The notes beneath the pieces were generated by a model, which was not told the origin of the DNA, did no database searches, and saw only the letters and a list, made by a program, of their open reading frames with translations. A stretch of 64,000 nucleotides of DNA from Bactericera cockerelli (taxonomy: Eukaryota; Arthropoda; Insecta; Hemiptera; Triozidae): contig CM044966.1 in assembly GCA_024516035.1 (NCBI GenBank), positions 18,272,891 through 18,336,890 on the forward strand. The letters run 5' to 3'. Of this stretch, positions 1 through 12,300 are shown in pieces. Numbering within the stretch: position 1 is the stretch's first letter; each line of letters opens with the position of its first letter. The position numbers and the translations under genes were made by a program.

Positions 1-375
1 TGTGGCAAAATTTGCTGACGAGGATCCAGCTGTGCTGAGGGTAAAGACTGCCGGGAAGTTGATGGTTGCAACAAAGAATGATTCATCTGTGCTGCGTACG
101 TACATTGCAGTTCCGTTGGTTGCTGTACTCGTTGCAGTGGCGGAGTTTGTTGTTGTTTTGTCGGTTGTTGTGGCAAAGTTTGCTGACAAGGGTCCGGCTG
201 TGCTGAGGGTAAAGAATGCCGCAATGTTAATTTTTGCGATGAGGCATGATATTGTGGCGACTTCGTATATTGCGGAGTTGTTGGATGACTTGCAGATCCA
301 TCGTGCTGGGTTGATGGTGATTGTGATGATCTATGATATGGTGTTTTTGATTTTGCGACGGGCCTGCCTTGCCGA
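1..375 (-). CDS. KDM5-like gene, exon O (Gln/Pro/Ser-rich, partial)
   Basis: An open frame on the minus strand with no stop from 375 to the window edge. It follows an acceptor reading cgctcttag, and its phase (one base completing a codon) is exactly what exon N needs. The product is rich in Gln, Pro, Ser and Thr and holds two imperfect copies of a motif starting SLPSAQ. No domain was recognised; it looks like a disordered C-terminal segment. The pyrimidine tract is weak and the exon is separated from exon N by a LINE and an array, so linkage is inferred from phase. The plus-strand open frame over the same bases is its shadow. Confidence 0.5.
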
Positions 376-3300
376 CTAAGAGCGTGTTGCAGTTTATACC
401 ATTGGCTTTCTTCCGTCAGACGCTTGTATTTTCTCATAGTATTTACTTGTTATCCTCATAGTATTTACTCAGTTCTTCAAGGGCCTCACTTAGTTTAGTC
501 TCAACATCTTCAAAGGATTTACCTTGTGCTAGTACTGCCGAGTCGTCTGCATATCTCAATTGTTTGGTGGCGTTTGAGATTGGTTGATCATTACTAAATA
601 TATTATAGAGGAGAGGGGCTAGGACGCTTCCCTGCTGTAGACCGTTCTTCTGGTTTCTCCAGCGACTGCTTTTACTTTGTAATTGAACAAAGAAACGTCT
701 GTTTTGTAGCATACATTTGATAAAACTGGTCAAACTGTAGTCTTCTGTTTCATAGACTTTCTGAATCAGTCGGTTATGGTTGATGGTATCATACGCCGCT
801 GTCAGATCAATAAAGACAATGCCGGTGACGTCACCTCTTTCATATCCATCCTCAATGTGTTGTGTGATATTGAGGACTTGACCAGTACAAGATTTTCCAG
901 GTCGAAAACCAGCTTGTTCCTTGACTAGTATTTTATCAATAGTTGTGGAGACACGATTTAGAACCATTCTTTCTAATGTTTTAAAAAGTTGGCACAGCCA
1001 ACTTTTTAAAACATTTGCTCTGTTCTTCCACTCCACTCTCTCCTCCAGCACCTCCCTCAGTATGCTCACACACACCTCCACCTCTATTCTATTCTATTAC
1101 TCACTCAGTATCCAGCAGGTCCAGGGCTCTGTTCTTCCACTCCACTCTCTCCTCCAGCACCTCCCTCAGTATGCTCACACACACCTCCACCTCTATTCTA
1201 TTCTATTACTCACTCAGTATCCAGCAGGTCCAGGGCTCTGTTCTTCCACTCCACTCTCTCCTCCAGCACCTCCCTCAGTATGGCCACACACACCTCCACC
1301 TCTATTCTATTCTATTCTATTCTATTCTATTACTCACTCAGTATCCAGCAGGTCCAGGGCTCTGTTCTTCCACTCCACTCTCTCCTCCAGCACCTCCCTC
1401 AGTATGCTCACACACACCTCCACCTCTATTCTATTCTATTACTCACTCAGTATCCAGCAGGTCCAGGGCTCTGTTCTTCCACTCCACTCTCTCCTCCAGC
1501 ACCTCCCTCAGTATGCTCACACACACCTCCACCTCTATTCTATTCTATTCTATTCTATTACTCACTCAGTATCCAGCAGGTCCAGGGCTCTGTTCTTCCA
1601 CTCCACTCTCTCCTCCAGCACCTCCCTCAGTATGCTCACACACACCTCCACCTCTATTCTATTCTATTACTCACTCAGTATCCAGCAGGTCCAGGGCTCT
1701 GTTCTTCCACTCCACTCTCTCCTCCAGCACCTCCCTCAGTATGGTCACACACACCTCCACCTCTATTCTATTCTATTCTATTCTATTCTATTCTATTACT
1801 CACTCAGTATCCAGCAGGTCCAGGGCTCTGTTCTTCCACTCCACTCTCTCCTCCAGCACCTCCCTCAGTATGGTCACACACACCTCCAGTTCCGGGGAGG
1901 CGGGCAAGGCCTGGCTCTGTTCTATCAGCTCCTCCACCTTCTCCTCGTCACACGAGTGGAGGTGCTGGATGGACTGTGTGATCTCCTCCAGCAGAGAGCC
2001 GATCCTGATACACTGTGGAGGAACGAGAAGAGAAAACGTATGAAATTAGGAAAAAAAAGTTGCTCAAGAAAAGTTGAAAAAGTTATCATATTAAATTTGT
2101 GTTCATCACTTTCGTGATATCACAACTACTCTAACTCGCTTTACTAAATCTACGCTGAAACCGGGAGTTGAACCACCAACCTCCAGGTTACTAGTCCACT
2201 GCCTTATCGATCAAGCTACTGAGGTTGGTAAGTTGCTCAAGAGATTATAAAACAAGATTATAAAAGCGGATAAGTAAAAAACAGGAGCCGCACCCCCAAC
2301 TAAAGCTAGATAAACCTTATCTAGCAACAGTAAAGTTGCAATTATTATTATTTGCTACAGAGAGAGATTATAAAACGTACAGAAATATGAAAAAAAATAT
2401 TAATCGGAGCAAAAAATATTTTTATTTTTTTACTATACAAAAATGAACACAATACTTTCGATTTCTGATATTAGAATTTTTTCGGGAGCAATAATTTCTC
2501 GGAAGTGGGTAGCTGGTATGATTCTCAGCGAATGGAGGGTAAAACCCCCGTCCTAATCCAGGACGTTAAATCAAACAGAATCGTTGGCGTTAGGAGGGGC
2601 ATGCAGCCGTAGAAAATGTGCCAAAACCAACCAACCTCAACCATGACGTTGAACAACGTCGACCCTGCTCAAGCGGGATAAGACAGAGTAAAAGAAGAAG
2701 AAGAATACAAAAAAAAATACAAAAACGGACACAATACTTACGATATCTAGTATTGGATATTTTCGGAAATATAATGTTACAATAATAGTAGTCCTAAAGG
2801 AACACAAAATGAAAACCAGCTTGAAGGACCAAACAATAATGATGATCCGGCCATAGCAAATAATAAGGATAATCTGGATTGAAGGACTAACTAAATGGTA
2901 TACATATACAGGGCACTCAATTATTTCGAAAGCTATTTTTTTTTATTTTATTTTTTCCATTTATTTATTACACTTATAATAGTGTTACAGTTTCAAAATG
3001 ATAGGATTTAATGTTTAAAAAAACTGTTTTGAGAAAGGGGAGTTTTTTTTGTTCTATTTCAAAAAAAGTTTCGGGCAAAACTTTCAAGATATTGTGGGGA
3101 AAATTTGGTCATTCCAGCCAAGTTGGCTGGAATGACCAAATAATAAATATGATATTGATTTTGTACCAAATAGCAAGGATAATCTGGCCTGAGGGGCTTA
3201 ATTTAATAAATAGAGGGACTAAATAATAAATATAATAATAGTTTTGTACCAAATAACAAGGATATTCTGGCCTAAAAGGCTAAATTTAGTAAAAAGAGGG

Positions 3301-6300
3301 ACCAAATAATAAAAATAATAATAGTTTTGTACCAAATAGCAATGATAATCTGGCCTAAAAGGCTAAATTTAATAGAAAGAGGGAACAAATAATAAATATA
3401 ATATTGATTTTGTACCAAATAGCAAGGATAATCTGACCTAAAAGGCTAAATTTAATAACAAGATAATAATAATAACAACGCCTTATTTATACTGCCCGAT
3501 AAGGACTATTAAAGTCCCATTATTCCAGCAGTAAACCCAAGACATATTATTATGTGGTAAAAATCCCAAATGGGAGGATAACTTGTCATGTCCCGGCTGG
3601 GTTTCGAACCCACGACCTCTGGAACATGTGGATTCACAGAGTGTCGCCTATATCACTGAGCTACCGGGACAGACTTCCCTATAGCATTTAATAAATAATT
3701 GTCAAGGTCGAAGTATTCCCTATAGCAAACTCGGGACCACCCTATAGGGATTACAAAAACGTCTCTGCATACGAGCCTAAATTTAATAACAAGAGATTTA
3801 ATCCTCTTTCTTCTTCTTCTTCTCCTCTTTCTTATCCTTCTTCTTCTTCTCCTCTATTCTCTATACTTTTCATTGTACCTTTAAATTTTTCTTTTCTTTT
3901 TTTTTTTGTTTCCCTCTACTTTTTTACAAGTATTTATTATTATATATATATTTTTTTCATTATTTTTTATATCCTATGGGGTTCGGTGGAAGAGAAAGCC
4001 ACAGGCTTTAACCTCGCCCCTTGGTTCACTACATATTCTATTTTTTTTTTTTTTTTTATCATGTCCTATTCTGTTGAATGTAATGTAGTTGACCAATAAA
4101 GAGTTAAATAATAATAATAATGAGAGTTACTCACCTCGTCCAATGTCTCAAACGAGGCCAAGTTCACGCGGTTGAGCGGCCGGGCGGCCTCCAGTGCCTG
4201 CACGCGAGCGCGCAATCTCGCGAGGTCCAGCCTCCCCTGCGCGTACAGGGAGAGGAGTAGGCGGGGCTCTCGGTCCGAAGCGAGCAACGCGGCCAGCTGG
4301 GCCTCGCCTGGCAGGAGAAAGTCGGAGAGCGAGGCCAAGGCATGGAGCTCGTGCAGGACAGGTAGGCTTAGCTCGTTGAGGCTGGAGGCCAATGAAATTT
4401 ATCTCTCAGAAAATACATAAAAATCTTTATCAATATCTTATTAATTTCAAGATTTTTTTTTTTTTTTTTTTTTTTAAGCTTTATTAGGAGGACAAAGTAC
4501 AGGTAACAGTATAAAATTAAGAAAAGAAGAAAAAAAAAAAAAAAAAAAACAAACAAACAAACAAATGACAAAGTAAATAAGTAAAAAAAAAATAACATTT
4601 TTTTTTTTTTAATTCAGAAATTTTTTTCTGAAATATGATGTGATTTCAAGACAAAATCATATAGGTACATCGAAAATAAGTTCTATCATATTTAGTAAAT
4701 CTCAATGAAATAGTTACTTTCTATTAAAAAGTTAGTTTTTTTTATTACTTTTATTTATTCAGTAATTGTAATTATTCTTTTACACCTTTCTAGACTGACA
4801 ACACAACCCTTACTCACAAAACAAGAGATTCTAATCTCTTTGTGTGAGTAGAAGGCAATTCCATTATTGGCTACATTATAGGCACATAATAATAAATAGG
4901 TCCTAATCTTCATATTTTTCAATCTTTTATTGTATATTATTTATCATAAGTTAGAACTTGGAACCCATACTGTCTACTGTCTATACTTCTATGTGTCTAC
5001 CGGACTAGAATTTTCTTTTTTCAAACTTTCTTTTGTGATAAAACTTAAATTTTCATATTTATTATTTTGTTGTGGTTGTCGTAGCCAGCTTGGCTACAGC
5101 TGGAGGGTTGAGTGATGGTCTCCAGCCAACTTTATATCAAAGTTGGCTCGTCCTGAACCACATATTTCTATGTGCGATCAACCATCATGAGGACTTGGAC
5201 TTTTCTTTATAAGCCATTAAACCCATAGGAAACTGCAAGCTAGCCTGGCTTGTAAGGGTTGGCTACAACAAGGACTTAGTTCCACTCACTCCTGGCCGGA
5301 TGTCCTGAGTTGGAACTCCCGCCCCCACTGCTCGTTGCTCTCTAGATGTTGGTAGTAGAGGTTCTGGGTGAACTTGTGCTTCTGAGCCGTCGTCAGCAGC
5401 TCCTGCAGATCTGAAGTATCTGCGAACGCACAACAGAGCGCGCGATTGCTATTATTATTAAACAACTCTGTTTATACTGATTAAAATAGAGAGGTTAGTT
5501 GATGGCATGGATATTCAGAACTATTACCTGCTGATGAGAGCAAATAAGCTTGAAACAGCTGTCCAGGTATGTTCTGATATTCATGTACATCTAGTACAAC
5601 TTCTCACTTTTCTGTTTATACTGATACTGAATTTTATGTACGACATGGGCTTTTTAGATGAGTCTTGGGATACACTTTAATAAATAAAATGAAGAGCATA
5701 AAAAATACACTGCCAATTAAGGACACAATTCGTCCTCGTGATTGGTTCACATTGTATACAGCCGGTATACACGTGGCAATTTTGAAATTTTGAACTAAAT
5801 AACTTGTATCTCCAAAACCGCTTAACCGATTTTCTTCAACAACAAAAAAATATTGAAGTAACAAATTCAAAAACAAGGAATGTACATATTTAACCGACGG
5901 ACTGACACAAAACCAAAGTTGCCCAGGAGGTTATGAAACGTCAAAAATAATGAAAAAATTGAAATCGGAGCAAAAAAATATATTTTTTTTTACAAAAACA
6001 CAGTACTTCCGATTTCTAATATTAGAAGTTTCTCTGGAGTAATAAACAATTCTGATCAAACAATATTTACAATTTATATATATGTAGGTACAATCTCTTC
6101 TTTTACTCTGTCTTATCCCGCTTGAGCAGGGTTGACGTTGTTCAACCTCATGGTTGAGGTTGGTTGGTTTTGGCACATTTTTACGGCTGGATGCCCTTTC
6201 TAACACCAACGGTTCTATTTGATTTAACGGCTTCGATTAAGACGGGGGTGTTATACTCCATTCGCTGGAAATCGAACCAGCTACCCACAATAACCTCACC

Positions 6301-9300
6301 CAGCCTGGGTAGGACCGGAAATGCCAGAGCCTCACATGTACGGAGGGAACAGAATTTTCTGTGTGAAAAATCTGCTCCGACCGGACTCAGGATCTCTGGA
6401 CTACGGGCAGAAGTCACAACCGTTACGCCACGGAGGCTGGTTGTATCTAGTATATTGTCAGTTTAAAATTAGTATGTCGAGAAGAGACTTGACTTTTTTC
6501 ACCCTCTCATTTTATTTATATTTGTTTGGTATGGAAGTTGATTTTTATATACCACACAAACCAGACTACGAAAGTATGGTTTCATTGGTTACCTGGTTTC
6601 TTGGTTACCTAGTCTTAGTTACCTGGTTTCTTGGTTACCTGGTCTTAGTTACCTGGTTTCTTGGTTACCTGGTTTCTTGGTTACCTGGTCTTAGTTACCT
6701 GGTTTCTTGGTTACCTGGTCTTAGTTACCTGGTTTCTTGGTTACCGGGTCTTAGTTACCTGGTTTCTTGGTTACCTGGTCTTAGTTACCTGGTTTCTTGG
6801 TTACCGGGTCTTAGTTACCTGGTTTCTTGGTTACCTAGTCTTAGTTACCTGGTTTCTTGGTTACCTGGTCTTAGTTACCTGGTTTCTTGGTTACCTGGTT
6901 TCTTGGTTACCGGGTCTTAGTTACCTGGTTTCTTGGTTACCTGGTCTTAGTTACCTGGTTTCTTGGTTACCGGGTCTTAGTTACCTGGTTTCTTGGTTAC
7001 CGGGTCTTAGTTACCTGGTTTCTAGGTTACCGGGTCTTAGTTACCTGGTTTCTAGGTTACCGGGTCTTAGTTACCTGGTTTCTTGGTTACCGGGTCTTAG
7101 TTACCTGGTTTCTTGGTTACCTGGTTTCTTGGTTACCTGGTTTCTTGGTTACCGGGTCTTAGTTACCTGGTTTCTTGGTTACCTGGTCTTAGTTACCTGG
7201 TTTCTTGGTTACCGGGTCTTAGTTACCTGGTTTCTTGGTTACCGGGTCTTAGTTACCTGGTTTCTAGGTTACCGGGTCTTAGTTACCTGGTTTCTAGGTT
7301 ACCGGGTCTTAGTTACCTGGTTTCTTGGTTACCGGGTCTTAGTTACCTGGTTTCTTGGTTACCGGGTCTTAGTTACCTGGTTTCTTGGTTACCGGGTCTT
7401 AGTTACCTGGTTTCTTGGTTACCGGGTCTTAGTTACCTGGTTTCTTGGTTACCGGGTCTTAGTTACCTGGTTTCTAGGTTACCGGGTCTTAGTTACCTGG
7501 TTTCTTGGTTACCGGGTCTTAGTTACCTGGTTTCTTGGTTACCTGGTCTTAGTTACCTGGTTTCTTGGTTACCGGGTCTTAGTTACCTGGTTTCTTGGTT
7601 ACCGGGTCTTAGTTACCTGGTTTCTTGGTTACCGGGTCTTAGTTACCTGGTTTCTTGGTTACCGGGTCTTAGTTACCTGGTTTCTAGGTTACCGGGTCTT
7701 AGTTACCTGGTTTCTTGGTTACCGGGTCTTAGTTACCTGGTTTCTTGGTTACCGGGTCTTAGTTACCTGGTTTCTTGGTTACCTAGTCTTAGTTACCTGG
7801 TTTCTTGGTTACCTGGTCTTAGTTACCTGGTTTCTTGGTTACCTGGTTTCTTGGTTACCGGGTCTTAGTTACCTGGTTTCTTGGTTACCTGGTCTTAGTT
7901 ACCTGGTTTCTTGGTTACCGGGTCTTAGTTACCTGGTTTCTTGGTTACCGGGTCTTAGTTACCTGGTTTCTAGGTTACCGGGTCTTAGTTACCTGGTTTC
8001 TAGGTTACCGGGTCTTAGTTACCTGGTTTCTTGGTTACCGGGTCTTAGTTACCTGGTTTCTTGGTTACCGGGTCTTAGTTACCTGGTTTCTTGGTTACCG
8101 GGTCTTAGTTACCTGGTTTCTAGGTTACCGGGTCTTAGTTACCTGGTTTCTTGGTTACCGGGTCTTAGTTACCTGGTTTCTCGGTTACCGGTTCTTAGTT
8201 ACCTGGTTTCTCGGTTACCGGGTCTTAGTTACCTGGTTTCTTGCGTATATCCTGCAGCAGAATGACGGACTGAGCGAACTGGTCGTATATGTTGAACCTG
8301 CGAGCCAAAGTCTTCAGTCCTTTCTCCACCTGTCGGCTGCTCTGTGATACACTGGAAATAAAAATATTTGAACATAATATTCATCATCATCATAGGGTGG
8401 CGTCATCGTGAACGATGGTAGCCAGACAGGGGAGGAATGAACTCGTTTTACAAATTCTACGCTGAAACCGGGACTTGAACCACCGACCTTCACGTCACAA
8501 GTCCGTCGCCTAATCGATCAAGCCACTGAGGTCGGTACACAGTGGAGTAATGACTCAGCACTTCTACCACTGTTTTTAAAGGAGGCTAATAATTAACAAG
8601 GGCCTCCAGAACCAAGCCAATGCTGGTCTACTTCCTGTTTATAGTCCCCCAGCCACACGGTACACAAATACTCAAACTTGCTTTACTAAATCTACGCTGA
8701 AACCGGGACTTGAACCACCGACCTCCAGGTTACAAGTCCATCGCCTTATCGATTCAGCTACTGAGGTCGGTTAAAGAGATTCATTTCTCTTGAAGACAGC
8801 TGAATTGGACCTGGTGCCAGCGTCGATGGCGCGTTGAATGCACCGGTTCTCGTAGGATCACAGAAGTTGAGCAACGTCCAGCGAGGTGAAGACTTCGTGA
8901 TGGCCCAACCCAGCCTGGGTACGGTTAATGTGGGTAGCAGGTTTGTGAGTTTCCTGCGAATAGAGGGTAACACCTCCGTCGTGATTTGACCATGCAGTTG
9001 AAAGCGACGTTAAACCCAAATCAAAAAAGAAAAAAAAATCCCAGGAAATTGTTCTCTTATATTAAGTTCGACAGGTGTAGTTTTTTTTTTTTTTTTAGTT
9101 TTTTTGTTTTTTTTTTAGGTAAAACATTATTGTGTAAAATGTTTATAAGTATAAATATCAACAACAAAAAAATCTACAGGATTCTCTTATATTCAGGCTC
9201 GACTGTACTATCATAGTTGTTTGCTTACTAGAGTTTGACCTCCTTTTTCTTCTCGCCCGGTACCCTGGGCTGGTGCGCCAAACAGAAGACAGAGGACCGC

Positions 9301-12300
9301 CACTGGAAACCTGTGAGGAACAGCTTCTGGGCACAGACGGCACAGCGCGCCTCTTGGAACAGTTTCTCTGTGCCGGGCTGAGGAACACAGGAAATATATA
9401 CACAGATAGAAGACACAGAGGACTGGATAGCTGTGAGGAACACAGGAAATATATACACAGATAGAAGACACAGAGGACTGGAAAGCTGTGAGGAACACAG
9501 GAAATATATACACAGATAGAAGACACAGAGGACTGGAAAGCTGTGAGGAACAGCTTCTGGGCACAGACGGCACAGCGCGCCTCTTGGAACTGTTTCTCTG
9601 TGCCGGGCTGAGGAACACAGGAAATATATACACAGATAGAAGACACAGAGGACTGGAAAGCTGTGAGGAACAGCTTCTGGGCACACACTGCACAGCGCGC
9701 CTCTTGGAACAGTTTCTCTGTGCCGGGCTGAGGAACACAGGAAATCTCTATATATAAAACAGAAAAAAGGACTACCTACCTAACTACCTACCTATGTTTG
9801 TTTGTCCGGAGTTGTTTAGCCAAAACGGTAAGAGATAGCGAAAAATGTCTCAGAATTGACCTCCCCAAAACCATTATCGCTTTGTCCAGAAATATTATAA
9901 AAAGTTCAAAAAGGCATTGCTGTCCAGCAGTGCGACCATGCCTTAGTAAATTTGAAATTTAGTCCCGTTGTAAAGCACGGGCAAACGACTAGTATCAATA
10001 TATAAAAGAGAAAAGTCTGGCTGGGGGACTATAAAGAGGGAGTAGACCAGCATTGGCTTGGTTCTGGGGGCCCTTGTCAATTATTAGCCTCCTTGTAAAG
10101 ACAGTGGTAGCCACCCTTTGATGATGAGAAATATGGACGGACTTTGTATTATATCAAGCTTTATTAGGAGGACAAAGTATACAATATTTACAGTATAACA
10201 TAGTTTGAAAATCTTGATATATAAATGAGAAATATGGACGGACTTTGTATGCAGAAATATTTCACTAATGGAAGGATATGGAGAACGTTTATCACGACCG
10301 AAGCCGCTACTGGTAACTTTGTATGTATCTTTTTTAGGAGAAATGGTAAGAGGTAGCAAAAAAATGATGAAAGATGACCCGAAGTAATTTTTTGGTACAA
10401 TTCCAGGAAAACTTCCAAAAGTCCGAATCCCGCTACCGTTCTCGAGTTATAGCTTTTCTCGATACCAACACCTTCGAATCCCTCTTTTTTTGCTATCTAA
10501 TACAAATTATTTGTCTCTAACTAACCTAAGAACTACTTACCTCTAGCACTAGCACCCTAACTACTTACCTCTAGCACAGCGCCAGAGCTTATCCATTCTC
10601 TCCTCGCCCGTAGCTCCTCCCCGATGAGGCGGGTGTAGGCAGAGTAGAGGAGGTGCGCCCACCGGAGGGGCAGGGAGAAGAGGGAGGAGTACACCCGTGC
10701 TGCGAGCATTTATTATTATTACTTACCTCTAGCACAGCGCCACAGCTTATCCATTCTCTCCTCGCCCGTAGCTCCTCCCCGATGAGGCGGGTGTAGGCAG
10801 AGTAGAGGAGGTGCGCCCACCGGAGGGGCAGGGAGAAGAGGGAGGAGTACACCCGTGCTGCGGGCATTTATTATTATTACTTACCTCCAGCACAGCGCCA
10901 CAGCTGCTCCATTCTCTCCTCGCCCGTAGCTCCTCCCCGATGAGTCGGGTGTAGGCAGAGTAGAGGAGGTGCGCCCACCGGAGGGGCAGGGAGAAGAGGG
11001 AGGAGTACACCCGTGCTGCGAGCATTTATTATTATTACTTACCTCTAGCACAGCGCCACAGCTTATCCATTCTCTCCTCGCCCGTAGCTCCTCCCCGATG
11101 AGGCGGGTGTAGGCAGAGTAAAGGAGGTGCGCCCACCGGAGGGGCAGGGAGAAGAGGGAGGAGTGCACCAGGGAGGTGAGGAGGTGCCCGCGGGACACCT
11201 GGAGGTGAGGGTGCCGGGTGCGTCGGAAGTAGCGGCCCAGTGCTGGCACCTGGAGGAGGAGGGGGGGGGGGAGTTCGTCAATAATTTTATTGTACTAAAT
11301 CGAATGCGGAAAGATAAAGAGTTGCTCCTAATTATCAAAACTAGAAAAATTCAATACTTTGGACATGTCTTGCGCGGCGAGAAGTATGCTCTATTAAGGC
11401 TGATCATCCAGGGAGATATTGAAGGATCAAGATCAAAGGGAAGGCCAAGAAATATGTGGATAGATGATATCAAGCGTTGGACGGGTCTTACATCTTCAGA
11501 AATTTACATCACACTTCAATCAAGAGAAAACACTGCCATTATGATCGCCAACCTTCGTTCGGAGACGGCGTAACAAGAAGAAGAAGAATCTGAGTGTAAT
11601 AGTAAAGCCAGCCTCCGTGGCGTAACGGTTGTGACTACTGCCCGTAGTCCAGAGGTCCTGAGTATGTGACCACTTGAGACTCGCTACGTGACTCACGTAG
11701 CACTTGACCACCCCGAGTGAGAACAGCACACCTCTCCCTCACTCTGGCTGAACAGTGTGAACACATTCACCTAAGAGTATTTGTTACTACCCATTTTGAT
11801 TTATTGTATATTATTTTTAATAAAAAAAAATAATTCTTTATGACATCAGTTTTTTGTTGTTGTAAATACTCCTTAAGTCCAATATTTCTATATCTTTCAC
11901 ATTTTTTTATATTTTGTTTACTATGATATGTTCAATTTCTACCTGTAATTTTTGTTATTTTGTTCTTATTGTACATAGGACTTTGTTAATAAATACACAC
12001 CCTTTTGAGGGTATTTATTTATTTACTCACCCACTGAGGCAAGGGGAGCACTGCAGTCTCGCTGAGGCTCGCCCCGTGACTCACGTAGCACTTGACCACC
12101 CCGGGTGAGAACAGCACAACCTCTCCCTCACTCTGCGTGAACACGCTCACTCCCACGCTGTGGGTGAGCAGGTCCTCGGGATGCACGCATAGGGGAACGT
12201 GGCCCAGTAGACCCTCGTTGTGACGCGGAGGCGAGAATAGGCCGGGAGACTCGGTTTTGAGCAGGGTCCCGAATTGAGCGCAGTCCCGCACCACGTACCA

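Noticed and set aside
921..2117. 398-, 342- and 233-residue overlapping plus-strand ORFs
   Set aside because: Low-complexity translations of the exon N edge array on the opposite strand, in all three frames.
5502..5560. Plus-strand coding exon (MDIQNYYLLMRA.. ending at gtatgt)
   Set aside because: The same block occurs at 14640-14720 in another intron of a minus-strand gene; it is a dispersed repeat.
6580..8240. CRISPR array
   Set aside because: Direct repeats without unique spacers, in a eukaryotic intron.
6661..8265. 534-residue plus-strand ORF (VTWFLGYRVL repeats)
   Set aside because: It exists only because the 30-bp minisatellite has a length divisible by three; it is antisense to the exon K junction and has no flanking gene signals.
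8837..8910. A functional 5S rRNA gene
   Set aside because: Only the downstream half resembles 5S and it continues into a repeat body shared with 54160-54385.
9158..9757. Several 150-176 residue ORFs on both strands
   Set aside because: Read-through of the exon J edge array; only the exon at 9229-9377 has family support.
10589..11338. Minus-strand ORFs of 91-122 residues
   Set aside because: Overlapping readings of exon I and its copies; intronic ATT tails and donors lie inside them.
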